This document shows, in pieces, positions 26,630-35,583 of a stretch of DNA of 46,524 bases. Within the stretch, counting starts at the first letter, position 1; every line of letters starts with the position of its first letter. Source of the stretch: CAYFVR01 sp046541515 (lineage in GTDB: Bacteria > Desulfobacterota > Desulfobacteria > Desulfobacterales > Desulfococcaceae); the NCBI GenBank assembly GCA_046541515.1, contig JBKHDD010000017.1:1-46524 (forward strand). Reading direction: 5' to 3'. The position numbers and the translations under genes are program-made. The notes below the pieces were generated by a model, which saw nothing but the letters and a program-made list of their open reading frames with translations, did no database searches and was not told the origin of the DNA.

Positions 26630-26657
26630 CCGGGGCGTCGCCGAGGCGACGCCCCGG
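26630..26657 (+). terminator. strong hairpin in the exporter leader, possible attenuator
   Basis: A perfect 13-bp inverted repeat, CCGGGGCGTCGCC and GGCGACGCCCCGG, two bases apart, followed by CTGTTTTCC. It ends 28 bases before the ATG of the Bcr/CflA gene, so it could terminate or attenuate transcription or mask initiation. Confidence 0.5.
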
Positions 26658-26685
26658 CTGTTTTCCATGGAAAGGCCATTCCCTC

Positions 26686-27924
26686 ATGACACCGCCCTTT
26701 TCTCCGTCCCGCTCCCCCGGGGCGCGCCAACGATTTCCCTTTCTGCCGCTGCTGGCCCTGCTGGCGGCGTTTCCGCCGTTGTCCACCGACATGTACCTGC
26801 CGGCCATTCCCATTCTCCAACGGCTGTGGAACGAGCCGCCGCGGCTGGTCAACCTGACGCTGGTCGGCTTTTTCGTCAGCTACTGCTTTTTTCTTCTGAT
26901 TTACGGCCCCCTGTCGGACCGGTTCGGACGGCGGCCGCCGCTGATGTTCGGGATCGGACTGTTCGTGTTGGCCTGCGGGGGCTGCGCCATGGCGCGGGGG
27001 CTGGTCTGGATGATTCTCTGCCGGGTGCTTCAGGCGGCGGGGGCGGCGTCCGCCTCGGCCATGGCGCTGGCCATCAGCAAGGACGTGTTTGAAGGAAAGG
27101 AGCGGGAACGGCTGCTGGCCCACATCGGGATCATCATGGCGCTGGCGCCCATGCTGGCCCCGATTCTGGGGGGATGGGTGCTGACCGGGTTTTCCTGGCG
27201 CTGGATTTTTGGCGTTCAGGCCGCCATCGGCCTGTTCGCGCTGATCGGCGTGGCGCGAATGCCCGAAACCAGCCCCGAGCCGGAGGCGATCCAGGCCCGG
27301 CGCGTCGCCGGCGTCTATCTGGAATTGCTGGCCAACCGCCGATACCTGGGATTCGCCTTGATGATGGCGCTGATCGTCATGCCGCTGTTCGCCTTCATCG
27401 GCGGTTCGACGGACATTTACATCACCCGGATGGGGCTGTCGGAGCAGACCTTCGGCTTTTTCTTCGGCTTCAACGCCTCGGCCATGATGGCCGGCTCCAT
27501 CGCCTGCACCTGGTTTTTGCGGCGGGGCAATTCCAAGGCATTGCTCACGACCGGATTCAGCGGAATTATGTTGGCCGGGCTGGGCCTGTTGATCGGACCG
27601 CGAACCGGCCCCTGGGCCATGGCCCTGCCCATGTTTCTGATGACCTTTTCCCTGGGACTCGGCCGGCCGCCCAGCAACCACCTGGTGCTGGAGCAGGTGG
27701 ACCGAAACGCGGGCGCGGCCTCCTCCCTGCTGGTGTTCATCTACTTCATGCTGGGGGCGTTTTCCATGTGGCTGATTTCACTGGACTGGCCGGACAAAAT
27801 CGGAACCATCGGGCTGATGGCGGCGGCCAACGGGGGCGGGGTGCTGCTGGTCTGGTTGGGAATGCTTCGGGGCGCGGCCAGACAAACGACCGCCCCGGCC
27901 GGGGAGGGGCGCTCGGGCGGATGA
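26686..27924 (+). CDS. Bcr/CflA-family MFS drug exporter
   Basis: A 412-residue inner-membrane transporter with 12 predicted helices. The family marker STDMYLPAIP closes helix 1, GPLSDRFGRRPPL is MFS motif A after helix 2, and LAPMLAPILGGWVL lies in helix 5 (antiporter motif C region). Bcr/CflA proteins export bicyclomycin, chloramphenicol, sulfonamides or cysteine by proton antiport; the substrate here cannot be told. The start at 26686 has no strong Shine-Dalgarno and sits behind a leader hairpin. The N-terminus has a proline/arginine-rich cytoplasmic extension. Convergent with the lipoprotein gene 39 bases downstream. Confidence 0.92.
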   Translation: MTPPFSPSRSPGARQRFPFLPLLALLAAFPPLSTDMYLPAIPILQRLWNEPPRLVNLTLVGFFVSYCFFLLIYGPLSDRFGRRPPLMFGIGLFVLACGGCAMARGLVWMILCRVLQAAGAASASAMALAISKDVFEGKERERLLAHIGIIMALAPMLAPILGGWVLTGFSWRWIFGVQAAIGLFALIGVARMPETSPEPEAIQARRVAGVYLELLANRRYLGFALMMALIVMPLFAFIGGSTDIYITRMGLSEQTFGFFFGFNASAMMAGSIACTWFLRRGNSKALLTTGFSGIMLAGLGLLIGPRTGPWAMALPMFLMTFSLGLGRPPSNHLVLEQVDRNAGAASSLLVFIYFMLGAFSMWLISLDWPDKIGTIGLMAAANGGGVLLVWLGMLRGAARQTTAPAGEGRSGG

Positions 27925-27962
27925 TTCCGCCGGCCGCCTTCCCGGCCGGAAATGCGGTGGCG

Positions 27963-28427
27963 CTAAAGCGACACCGCCGGGCGAATTTCGACAATGTAGG
28001 GCTTGGCGGCGAGACGCTGGAGGACCTCCCGAAAATCCCTCTGGCGGGTGTTGCCCACGCAGAGCATTTCCCCCTCCCGACAACCGCCGGCGCCCGGAGA
28101 AACTTCCGTGCACAGGGCGGTGGGATCGGTGGCCGCCACGTCGGCCATGGCGTCCGGGCCGGCCGGAATGCAGAACTCGTAGGTCAGATGGCGCGGCGTT
28201 CCGTCCGACGGGGTGTAGCGGCCTTCGGCGTCCAGGTCGTCCAGGTCGAAGGCGATGGCCCGGCCGGACTGGTACGGGACCGGCGACGCGTCGCCCCCGC
28301 CGCCGAAACATGCGGCCAGCAACAGCACGGAAGCCAGCAGCGGGCCGGCAACCCATCGAATAGGAAAGCCTTGGGAGTTTCCTTCGGTTCGGTGACAACG
28401 GACGGGAAGAAGCGCATTCGGTTTCAT
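27963..28427 (-). CDS. hypothetical lipoprotein
   Basis: A 154-residue protein. A hydrophobic segment (WVAGPLLASVLLLAAC) ends in a good lipobox (LAAC), giving a mature lipoprotein of about 113 residues starting CFGGGGDASPVPYQSG. The annotated start at 28427 gives a long pre-sequence, so translation may begin later. The mature part contains four further Cys (FCIPAG, ALCTEV, GCREGE, MLCVGN), which may form two disulfides, and ends AAKPYIVEIRPAVSL. No known domain is recognised. Confidence 0.6.
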   Translation of the reverse strand: MKPNALLPVRCHRTEGNSQGFPIRWVAGPLLASVLLLAACFGGGGDASPVPYQSGRAIAFDLDDLDAEGRYTPSDGTPRHLTYEFCIPAGPDAMADVAATDPTALCTEVSPGAGGCREGEMLCVGNTRQRDFREVLQRLAAKPYIVEIRPAVSL

Positions 28428-28549
28428 TTCGGGTGTCCAATCCCCCCTGTTTCCCCTCCGTCGGGAACTCGGTCCCGTCCGGGAAGACCAGGGATTTCAG
28501 AGCGTAAAGGTTTTGGGTCCCATCGAGGCGCCGCCGGGGGGCCGGATGG

Positions 28550-28843
28550 CTACTCGGCGCTCGGCTCGGACAAAAATTTTTTTCGGGCGGAACGAAGGCC
28601 CCCGGCCGAAACGGTGGCCTGGGGCCGATACCCCCGATTTCGCAGATGCGGTTCCATCAGGCCGTTTCCAAAAAGTCCAAACCCCGCGGCGATGGCCGCG
28701 CCGAGGGCGGTGGCGGCCTGGTCCATGCCCGCCTCCGCGTAGCCGCCCAACGCCCTTCCGGCCTGGGCCGGCAAAAACGACAGAAGAAACGCCCCGAACA
28801 CCCAGGCGGGAATGTTCACAAGGCGATTTGCATGAATTTTCAT
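28550..28843 (-). CDS. small hypothetical exported or membrane protein
   Basis: A 97-residue frame with a plausible signal sequence (IPAWVFGAFLLSFLPAQAG) and an Ala/Gly-rich second hydrophobic stretch (ATALGAAIAAGFGLFGNGL). There is no clear Shine-Dalgarno before 28843, and a long inverted repeat lies just upstream in its leader. Composition supports translation, but the call rests only on that. Confidence 0.4.
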   Translation of the reverse strand: MKIHANRLVNIPAWVFGAFLLSFLPAQAGRALGGYAEAGMDQAATALGAAIAAGFGLFGNGLMEPHLRNRGYRPQATVSAGGLRSARKKFLSEPSAE

Positions 28844-29304
28844 GCCGGGAAAACACGCCCCCGCCCCGCCTCAAGGGGGATTGGCGCCTTGTTTCCCCAC
28901 TTGAGGCGGGGCGGGAGGTGTTTGGAGCTTCGGTATCGATATTTTTGCAAACCGCCTGATCTAAATGGTGTATTCGGCCATAGGCGCCCCCCGGCATCCG
29001 TCAACATTCGGGAAAAGCCGGGAGAAAACGGACGGTCCACTGGACGTGCCCGCCCCCGCCAAGAACCTCTCCCCCCTGCAAGTGGCGCTCCCCGCGGCCC
29101 CCGCCAAAGATGGCGAGTTCGGGCCGCCTCGGAACGATCCCCCGAAAAACCTTTGGAATTTATACCTCGCCTCGCCGTCCTGTCAACGACATCCGTTGGA
29201 AAACCATCGGGTGGATGACTTTGACATCCTTTCGACTCGACCTCATTTTAGGAAATCCTCCGCCCAGGCGGGGGATCATTTCGACCAAAAGGAGGCCATG
29301 AATC
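28844..29304. other. intergenic region with long inverted repeat
   Basis: 460 bases between divergent genes with no recognised gene. It includes the 16-bp inverted repeat at 28860-28915 and the ribosome site of yceD (AAAAGGAGG, 29287-29295). Confidence 0.45.
28860..28915. repeat. 16-bp perfect inverted repeat
   Basis: CCCGCCCCGCCTCAAG (28860-28875) and CTTGAGGCGGGGCGGG (28900-28915) with a 24-base spacer. It may be a hairpin or protein site ahead of the small minus-strand gene; it has no T-tract and is unlike the REP copies. Confidence 0.7.
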
Positions 29305-29856
29305 GTGCGCATTGCCGTCGCCAAAATACCGGCCCAGGGGCTGGAATTGGAATTCATCGGAAAGCCGGACCATTTCCCGGTGCTTGCCGAAATGGCGGAA
29401 AACGATGAAATTTCCTTTTCCCGCCCCATCCTGAACCGAATTAGGGTTCACCAGATCACCGGATCCATCGAGGCGCGGGGATCGGTGGAGACCATCGTCC
29501 GTCTTTTCTGCAGCCGCTGCCTGGAAGAATTCGAAATGCCGCTGAAACGCTTTTACCGGCTATATTTCACGCCAACCTCTCCCGAAGACCCGGAGTTCCC
29601 CGACGGGGACGGAATCGAGCTGGACGCCGAAACCATCAATCGGGTGTTTTACGAGGGAGACGAAATCGACCTGACGGAAAGCATTCAGGAGCAGGTGGTC
29701 ATGGCGTTGCCGCCCTACCCGATCTGCGACGAATCCTGCAAAGGGTTGTGCCCTCAATGCGGGGCTAACCAAAACACCGCGGGCTGCGACTGCCGGCGGA
29801 TGGAAAAACCGAACCCTTTCGCGGTGCTCAAAAAGCTGAATCTGCCGGAGCAGTGA
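29305..29856 (+). CDS. yceD: YceD/DUF177 family 23S rRNA accumulation protein
   Basis: A 183-residue protein starting with GTG at 29305, nine bases after GGAGG. The N-terminal part is a beta-rich DUF177 fold (ITGSIEARGSVETIVRLFCS). A first Cys pair (CSRC) and a C-terminal cluster (CDESCKGLCPQCGANQNTAG, then CDC) match the metal-binding pattern of the family. YceD is needed for normal 23S rRNA levels and usually sits directly before rpmF (ribosomal protein L32). Here no rpmF follows; the next 218 bases hold only a hairpin and then a convergent gene. Confidence 0.88.
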   Translation: MRIAVAKIPAQGLELEFIGKPDHFPVLAEMAENDEISFSRPILNRIRVHQITGSIEARGSVETIVRLFCSRCLEEFEMPLKRFYRLYFTPTSPEDPEFPDGDGIELDAETINRVFYEGDEIDLTESIQEQVVMALPPYPICDESCKGLCPQCGANQNTAGCDCRRMEKPNPFAVLKKLNLPEQ

Positions 29857-29892
29857 TTCCGGCGAAAATGCCATTCAACCCTATTTCCAACA

Positions 29893-29923
29893 ACGGCGGC
29901 CATCCGAAACGGATGGCCGCCGT
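29893..29923. terminator. hairpin downstream of yceD
   Basis: A 14-bp perfect stem (ACGGCGGCCATCCG and CGGATGGCCGCCGT) with loop AAA. It lacks a T-tract on either strand but lies between convergent genes and may act as a transcription barrier or stabiliser. Confidence 0.5.
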
Positions 29924-30074
29924 CGCGTTGCAACGAAAAACCGCCTTGGCCGGAAAACCCTGGAGACGGTCTCCGCTTCGGGATTCCGGGCGAAATCTTT
30001 GGCGTTGTGGTCGCCAAGGAAACATGGTGACGACCCGCGGCGGCGGCGTCCTGCAACGAAATGGGAATCCTTGC

Positions 30075-31331
30075 TCACCCGGATTCCATTTCCAGAAGCG
30101 GGTTCAGCCCCGTCAAACCGAATCCCAGAAAATACCGGTCCATGCTTCGCTCGATGGCCAGACGGACCACGTCGGCAGCGTCGATCCCTTGCCGGCGGAG
30201 ATTTTCGTAGAGCCGCTCCCGGGCGGAGACCACGGCCGGCGCGGTCCAGACGTAGCGAGACCCCGTGCGGACCAGCCAGTCCCGGCGGTCGTACTTCAGC
30301 GCTTCGAAATCCATTCCCTTTTCATCCGCCAGCAGCCATTTCCGCCAGCGGCCGGAATCCACCACGGCCCGGACCAGGGCGTCCGCCATTCCCGATTGCC
30401 AGCCCAGACGCCCGGCGCTCACCTCGGCCGACTCGATATCCGCGAGGACCATCAAGCCCTCGAATTCCCGCTCGGAGAACTCGGGCCCCACGTTGGCCGC
30501 CGCCACCCCGGCGGCCGGATAGCCGGCGGGGTCTTCGAGATTGTCGGTGTAATGACCTTTTAATCCGCACCCGAATCCTTCCGCCGCCTCGGCCAGCCGT
30601 CCGGCGGCGTCGGGATCAAATCCGGTGGTGTGCAGATCGGTCCCCACGTCGCCCACCGCGAACGCGATGGGCGCCTGGGAGAGGCCCCGTCGATTTAGCC
30701 CCTCCCGGACTTGGCCGAGAAAGAATCGGAATTCTCCGGGATCCGCAAGGCCGGCGGCATGTTCCTCGGTGCCGACTTCGTAGGCGACGGGCGGGTAGTT
30801 CCCCTCCCGGCGGAAGGTTTCGGCGTCGGCGATCAGCGCCGCGGTCCGCTCGGCGACGTCGGAGACGGCCGGCGCGCCGCGCGCCGTTCCGGGATCGACC
30901 GAGCAATCCACATGGATCAGATCGAAACCGGCCCGAATCGCGGCGGCAAAGGAATCCCGGACGGCGGCCAAGGCGGCTTCGGGGGGCCAGTTTTCGATGC
31001 GGTGTCGGTCCTTCAAAAACGGGCCGCCGTGGTCCACGGCCAAGCTCACGGGTCCGCCCAAAGCCAGTTCCCGTGCCTTTCGGCGGACCGTTTCCGCCAG
31101 CTCCCGGTGGGTCATGCCGGTGTAGCCGCCGTCCTCGTCCACCTGGTTAAGGGTGGCCGTGAAGGCCAGCGGGGCCTGGTGACGGGCCGCAGCGGAAACC
31201 GCCGCCTCGATCACCGCCCCGGAGTTGGGGCAGACCACCAGGAGCGCGCGGCGGGGTCCGCCGGCAAGGGCGAGCGCCCGCATTCGGTCCAGCAGGCGAA
31301 CCATAACGGGTGCGGAATCGGGATGGGTCAT
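30075..31331 (-). CDS. GatZ/KbaZ-like class II tagatose-bisphosphate aldolase accessory protein
   Basis: A 418-residue protein. Start at 31331 (MTHPDSAPVMVRLLDRM) has AAGGAG five bases upstream. Family hallmarks include PNSGAVIEAAVSAAARHQAP, FTATLNQVDEDGGYTGMT, the LAVDHGGPFLKD block and FDLIHVDCSVD. GatZ/KbaZ proteins are TIM-barrel partners that stabilise the catalytic GatY/KbaY aldolase in galactitol or N-acetylgalactosamine breakdown. No GatY, phosphotransferase or sugar kinase of that pathway is near, so its role here is uncertain; stand-alone members may be aldolases or sugar-phosphate enzymes in their own right. Confidence 0.85.
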   Translation of the reverse strand: MTHPDSAPVMVRLLDRMRALALAGGPRRALLVVCPNSGAVIEAAVSAAARHQAPLAFTATLNQVDEDGGYTGMTHRELAETVRRKARELALGGPVSLAVDHGGPFLKDRHRIENWPPEAALAAVRDSFAAAIRAGFDLIHVDCSVDPGTARGAPAVSDVAERTAALIADAETFRREGNYPPVAYEVGTEEHAAGLADPGEFRFFLGQVREGLNRRGLSQAPIAFAVGDVGTDLHTTGFDPDAAGRLAEAAEGFGCGLKGHYTDNLEDPAGYPAAGVAAANVGPEFSEREFEGLMVLADIESAEVSAGRLGWQSGMADALVRAVVDSGRWRKWLLADEKGMDFEALKYDRRDWLVRTGSRYVWTAPAVVSARERLYENLRRQGIDAADVVRLAIERSMDRYFLGFGLTGLNPLLEMESG

Positions 31332-31620
31332 GCGGACTCCTTTGCGATCGAAACGGGGCGACCCCTGCCATCCGGCCGGACCGTTCTCATCTTCGGGCCT
31401 CGTCATTCCTGCCTTATCATTCAAGGCCCATCCCGCTCGGCCGGTCCGTTCGGGGCCAGTTCGCCTGGGGCCGATTCGCCTGGTCCCGGATCGTTTGGGA
31501 TGGCGCGCGGCCGTCACGGCGGCCAAGAAACCGGAATCGCCGGAAGGCGTTTCAACGACGGGCCGTTCGATGGGTCGGATGGGGTGCGGGCCAATCAACA
31601 GGCCAAGAAGGGCGGCGCAG

Positions 31621-33488
31621 GAAAATCTGGACGGCCACGCTGATTCTGCTGGCGACGCTCCATCTGCTCATCTCCGAAAAACTTTTGGTGGATCTGACCG
31701 CCAGCGGCATCCTCGTGGCCCCGATGGTCGCCGGAATCCCGACGCCCACCCGGGCGGTGGCCGGATTCGCCAACCCGGCGGTGGTCACCGTGGCCGCCAT
31801 GTTTCTCATCGGCCGGGCCATGATCCGGACCGGCGCCCTGGGCTTCGTGGCCCGGCACATCGTCGCCGACGCCCGGGGCAAATCGCGGCTGGCCATTTTG
31901 CTGGTTCTTTTGATTGTGGGGGTGGCCTCCGCCTTTGTCAACAACGCCCCGGTGGTGGTTTTGTTTATCCCGGTCATCCTCAGCCCGAGCTGCGAATGCG
32001 GAATCGGCCCGTCCAAATTTCCGATCCCCGCCTCCTGCGCGTCCATTCTGGCGGGCGCCCGCACCCTTGTCGGCGCCTCCACCAACATCATCGTCCGGGA
32101 CATCACCCTGGAATAGGGCCGCGAGGACATCGGCATTGTTCGAGCTTTCGGCGGCGGGCATCGCCTTTCTGGTGCCGGCCGCGCCCCCGAACCATGCCGG
32201 GCCACGCCATGCCAGGCCGCAACCTGGACGAACGGGAAGACCGAAAGCATCTCGCGGAGCTGGAAGTCGTCCCGGAGGCCGAGGCGGTCGGCCGGGACGC
32301 CATGACCGCCTTTTCCGAAACCCAACCGTCTTTCGAGGTGTTCGAGATTGTTGGCGGGACCCACATCCTGTATCCGGACACGAACCCCACGACGCTGTCG
32401 GGCGGAGACGTGCTGCCGGTGAAGGGAACCGCCGACGATCTGGTCGACGGATCTGGTGGACGATCTGGTGGACGATCTGGTCGAAGACCTGCTGGGCGCG
32501 CTGCGGGCCGGCGCCGTGGGGCCGCCCCATCTGGACCCCGATCTCAACTACGCGGCGGCGGACCCCGCCTCCCTCATCGTGGTGCTGATTCTCCCGCCCC
32601 AATCCTCCCTGATCGGCGAGCGGCTGGTGGAAACCGACCTGCGCAACCATCCGGACATCCACGTGGTGACCGTCAAACGGCGGCAACTTCACTATGCGGA
32701 ACAGAAAATCCGGAGCCTCGCCTGCGGGTGGGCGACATCATTCTGGCCCGGGTCAATCGGGCCAAGCTGGAACGCATCCCCGACCGGGAGGATTTCATCA
32801 TCGTGGAGGACGTTCACCATCAAATTCAGGACACCCGAAAGGCCGGGACCGCCCTGTGGTTTTTTCCGGGCCTGATCGTCGCGGCCATCACCGGCCTGGC
32901 CGACATCATGGTCTGCGCGCCGACGTCGGCGTCTCTGCTGGCGATCACCGGCTGTCTGCACCTGCGGGACGCCTGCCGGGAGCCGCGGGACGACGTGCTC
33001 CTGGTCATCGTGGCCACCATCGCGCCGGGCGCGGCCATGCCAAAAACCGGCGCCTCGGAGGTATACGCGCGCGCCTTTCTTCGGCTGATTCGGGACGGCG
33101 GCGCCCGGGCGCGCCAACGGCCATCGTGGCGCCGACCAGCCTGGGCACCCATCTGCCGGGCAACAACGCCGCGGCGGCGCCGCTCTTGCCCATCGCCATC
33201 TCCACCGCCGCGGGAACGGGGGTCGATCCCAAACCCTTCATCATCGGCGTGATTTTCGGGGCCGGCGCCTGCCAGGCCACCCCCATCGGCTACAAGACCA
33301 ACCTGCCGGTCTACGGACCGGGGGCCTATCGGTTCGCGGCCCACCTCGCCCTTGGCCTTCCGTTGAACGCCATCGTCCTGACGATGGCTTCTCTGACGAT
33401 TCCGCTGGTCCGGCCGCCGTGGAAAATCCCGACCCCGAAAACTGGGGCCGGGGCATGGCCATTCGGCCAAGCGGCGTTCTTTTTTTAG
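31621..33488 (+). pseudogene. multiply frameshifted SLC13-type permease with TrkA-C domains
   Basis: Six stretches in changing frames rebuild one anion permease (DASS/ArsB-like). The first half (31625-32116) has LISEKLLVDLTASGILVAPM, AVAGFANPAVVTVAAMFLIG, SAFVNNAPVVVLFIPV and LVGASTNIIVRD, ending at a stop. Two TrkA-C domains follow (HLAELEVVPEAEAVGRDAM with GGDVLPVKGTADDLV; LIVVLILPPQSSLIGERLV), then second-half helices (LAITGCLHLRDACREPRDD, GAAMPKTGASEVYARAF). It ends with NNAAAAPLLPIAISTAAG and PIGYKTNLPVYGPGAYRF, the second substrate signature. One frame change is an extra G inside a 12-bp repeat at 32446-32458. Such permeases import sulfate or dicarboxylates. No start codon is evident. 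Confidence 0.8.
32434..32482 (+). repeat. 12-bp tandem repeat with one 13-bp unit
   Basis: Four units of GACGATCTGGTS; the second (32446-32458, GACGGATCTGGTG) has one extra G. In-frame units would encode DDLV repeats; the extra base shifts the frame of the permease remnant. Confidence 0.85.
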
Positions 33489-33552
33489 GTTGCAAAGGGG
33501 AGGGCGGGATGGCCTGGGCATCTCCGCTCCATGCAAGGAAAAAGGAGAAGGA

Positions 33553-34929
33553 CTACTGGAACAGTTGATATCGCTGGATTTTATTGTAGAGGCTGCGCCG
33601 GGAAATGCCGAGGATTTGGCTGGTTCGGGTCCGGTTGTGGCCGGTGTATTCCATGGTGCGGACGATGAGTTCCTTCTCCACCTCTTGAATGCTCATGCCG
33701 ATGCGAATGGGAATGGTCGCGTCCTCGTGGCGGGCGCTCATGAGGCGCTCGGGCAGGTGGCCGATTTCCAGAATGTCGCCGGGACAGCTGATGACCGCGC
33801 GCTGGATCACGTTTTTCAGCTCCCGCACGTTCCCCGGCCAGGGATAGGATTCCAGGCAACTGAAAAAATCCGGGGAAATGCCCCGGATCGCCTTCTGAAA
33901 ATCGTCGGAGGCCTTTTTGATGAAATGATCCACCAGCAGATGCAAATCCCCATGTCGCTGCCGGAGCGGCGGCATGTTGACGTGCAACACGTCCAGCCGG
34001 TAATATAGATCCTCCCGGAAGCGGCCCATGCGGATTTCGTCCATGAAATCGGCGTTGGAGGCCGCGATCACCCGGACGTCCACATCGATGTTGTTGTTGC
34101 CGCCGATGCGGTGAAACTGGCTGGTTTCCAACAGCCGCAGCAGACTGATCTGCATTTTGGCGTCGATGGTGGCGATCTCGTCCAGGAAAATGGTGCCCTT
34201 GTCCGACGATTCAAAACAACCTTTCCGTTTTCCCCGCGCCCCGGTAAAGGCCCCGGGCTCGTGGCCGAACAACTCGTTGGCCACCAGGTCCGGCGGAAGC
34301 GAACCGATGTGAACCGGAATATAGGGTCCCTCGGAACGGGAGCTGAGTTCGTGGATCGCCTGGGCCGCCAGCTCTTTCCCGGTCCCGGTTTCCCCGGTCA
34401 GCAGCACCGGAATGTCGGTGGCGGCGGCTTGGCGAATCTGCCGATACACCTCGTGCATGGCGGTGGATCGGCCGATCATCCGCTCGAAGGTGGTTTTCTC
34501 CACTTCGGAACGCAGCAGGAGATTGAGACCGAGCTGCGGCCGGGTTTGGACGGCCGTTTCAATGAGCAGCTTCAGCTCCTCGTCGCCGACCGGAAGCAGG
34601 GAATAGTGGAACGCGCCGGCCCGAAGCGCCTGGTTGGCGATCTTGAGCCGGCCGGGGTGGGCGAAAAAAAGAATCTGGGTGCCGGGGCACTTGGCGGTGA
34701 TGATCTCCAGGATTTCCAGGGCGTCCGACGGTCGCCGGTGGGCCACCGAACTGGAAAAGAGCATCACGTCGAACACTTCCCGCTCGAATCGGTCCACGAC
34801 TTCGTCAATGGTCCGTTCATAGGCCAGGTCCACCTCGTCTTCGCCGAAAATGTTCCCGACCTGCCGGGCCAGCTCCCTGCCCTCGTCCACGCAAATGATT
34901 TTCAGCAGGTCCCCTTGGGAATCATCCAT
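33553..34929 (-). CDS. sigma-54 enhancer-binding protein with degenerate receiver domain
   Basis: A 458-residue NtrC-family activator. Residues 1-120 have receiver-like length and pattern but lack key residues: the phosphoacceptor position is Ser59 (VMLFSSS), the early acidic pair is reduced to VDEG, and the late Lys is Leu112 (SLLPV). The AAA+ domain (~150-385) is intact: Walker A GETGTGKE, the sigma-54 contact loop GAFTGA, Walker B GTIFLDE and the R-finger region FREDLYYRLDVL. The C-terminus is a Fis-type helix-turn-helix (TRTSQILGISRRSLYNKIQR). It lies divergent to a -24/-12 promoter before metK and is the obvious candidate regulator. Lacking a phospho-Asp, it probably responds to a ligand, a partner protein or its own amount. 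Confidence 0.93.
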   Translation of the reverse strand: MDDSQGDLLKIICVDEGRELARQVGNIFGEDEVDLAYERTIDEVVDRFEREVFDVMLFSSSVAHRRPSDALEILEIITAKCPGTQILFFAHPGRLKIANQALRAGAFHYSLLPVGDEELKLLIETAVQTRPQLGLNLLLRSEVEKTTFERMIGRSTAMHEVYRQIRQAAATDIPVLLTGETGTGKELAAQAIHELSSRSEGPYIPVHIGSLPPDLVANELFGHEPGAFTGARGKRKGCFESSDKGTIFLDEIATIDAKMQISLLRLLETSQFHRIGGNNNIDVDVRVIAASNADFMDEIRMGRFREDLYYRLDVLHVNMPPLRQRHGDLHLLVDHFIKKASDDFQKAIRGISPDFFSCLESYPWPGNVRELKNVIQRAVISCPGDILEIGHLPERLMSARHEDATIPIRIGMSIQEVEKELIVRTMEYTGHNRTRTSQILGISRRSLYNKIQRYQLFQ

Positions 34930-35470
34930 TCCAGGGCCGTCCCTTCATTGGGAAATCTTGGATTTTTAGCAAAATGCATGGCCCCCGCGGCATCGGACGC
35001 AATCCTTTCGCGTCGATTCAACGGGCGAACCATTCACCTCCATTTCTGATTTTGAATTGGGCCCGGCCGTCCAGCCGCAAGGCCGTCGCGGGCGATTCTT
35101 GGGCGGAAGCGGGGAAAGGAGCGGAAAAACCGAACGCGAGGACGGTACCCCTTCGGCGAGAATGGGAATTTTTTTTACACCGCCTTCCCGCCTCCACCCG
35201 GGTCCCGGAATGGCGGGAAGGATCGATCAAGCCTATTGCTAAAGGATAATCCATCTATGCGCAAGAGAAAAATGAACACCACATCACTCTCCGTTTTTGC
35301 GATAAATATCCGGAAGAGACGGAATCCGGGAATCGGGATCGGGAACCTTTTTCTCATCTGTTAAACCAATCCTAACCGAACCGGCCGTTTTTTTCCCAAT
35401 GCGCCTGGGGGCGAACCGGTAGACGCGCCGGGCCTCGGGTTTGCCGGGCGCCCTCTCTTGCCGTTTCAAC

Positions 35471-35496
35471 TCATTGAAAAATTAAAAAATCAATGA
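35471..35496. promoter_or_regulatory. inverted repeat, possible activator site
   Basis: TCATTGA (35471-35477) and TCAATGA (35490-35496) form perfect arms around a 12-base AT-rich spacer, 35 bases before the -24 element. Position and symmetry fit a dimer-binding site or a bend; no direct proof. Confidence 0.4.
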
Positions 35497-35530
35497 AATT
35501 TTATCCATTTCGCCCCAAATCTCCGTAAGT

Positions 35531-35546
35531 TGGCACGACTTATGCA
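35531..35546 (+). promoter_or_regulatory. sigma-54 (-24/-12) promoter of the metK operon
   Basis: TGGCACGACTTATGCA matches the consensus TGGCAC-R-N4-TTGCW except one base (A for T before TGC). The invariant GG (35532-35533) and GC (35544-35545) are separated by exactly ten bases. Transcription would start near 35557, giving a leader of about 113 bases. A sigma-54 activator gene lies on the other side of the intergenic region. Confidence 0.75.
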
Positions 35547-35583
35547 TACACATGAATACGTTTTCAAATTCGACGGAAGACCT

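Larger units (their letters stand above)
26311..26685. other. AT-rich divergent promoter region
   Basis: 375 bases between the divergent porin and exporter genes. 26380-26570 is markedly AT-rich. A near-match to a -24/-12 promoter points toward the porin (26412-26427), and a strong hairpin lies in the exporter leader (26630-26657). Confidence 0.55.
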
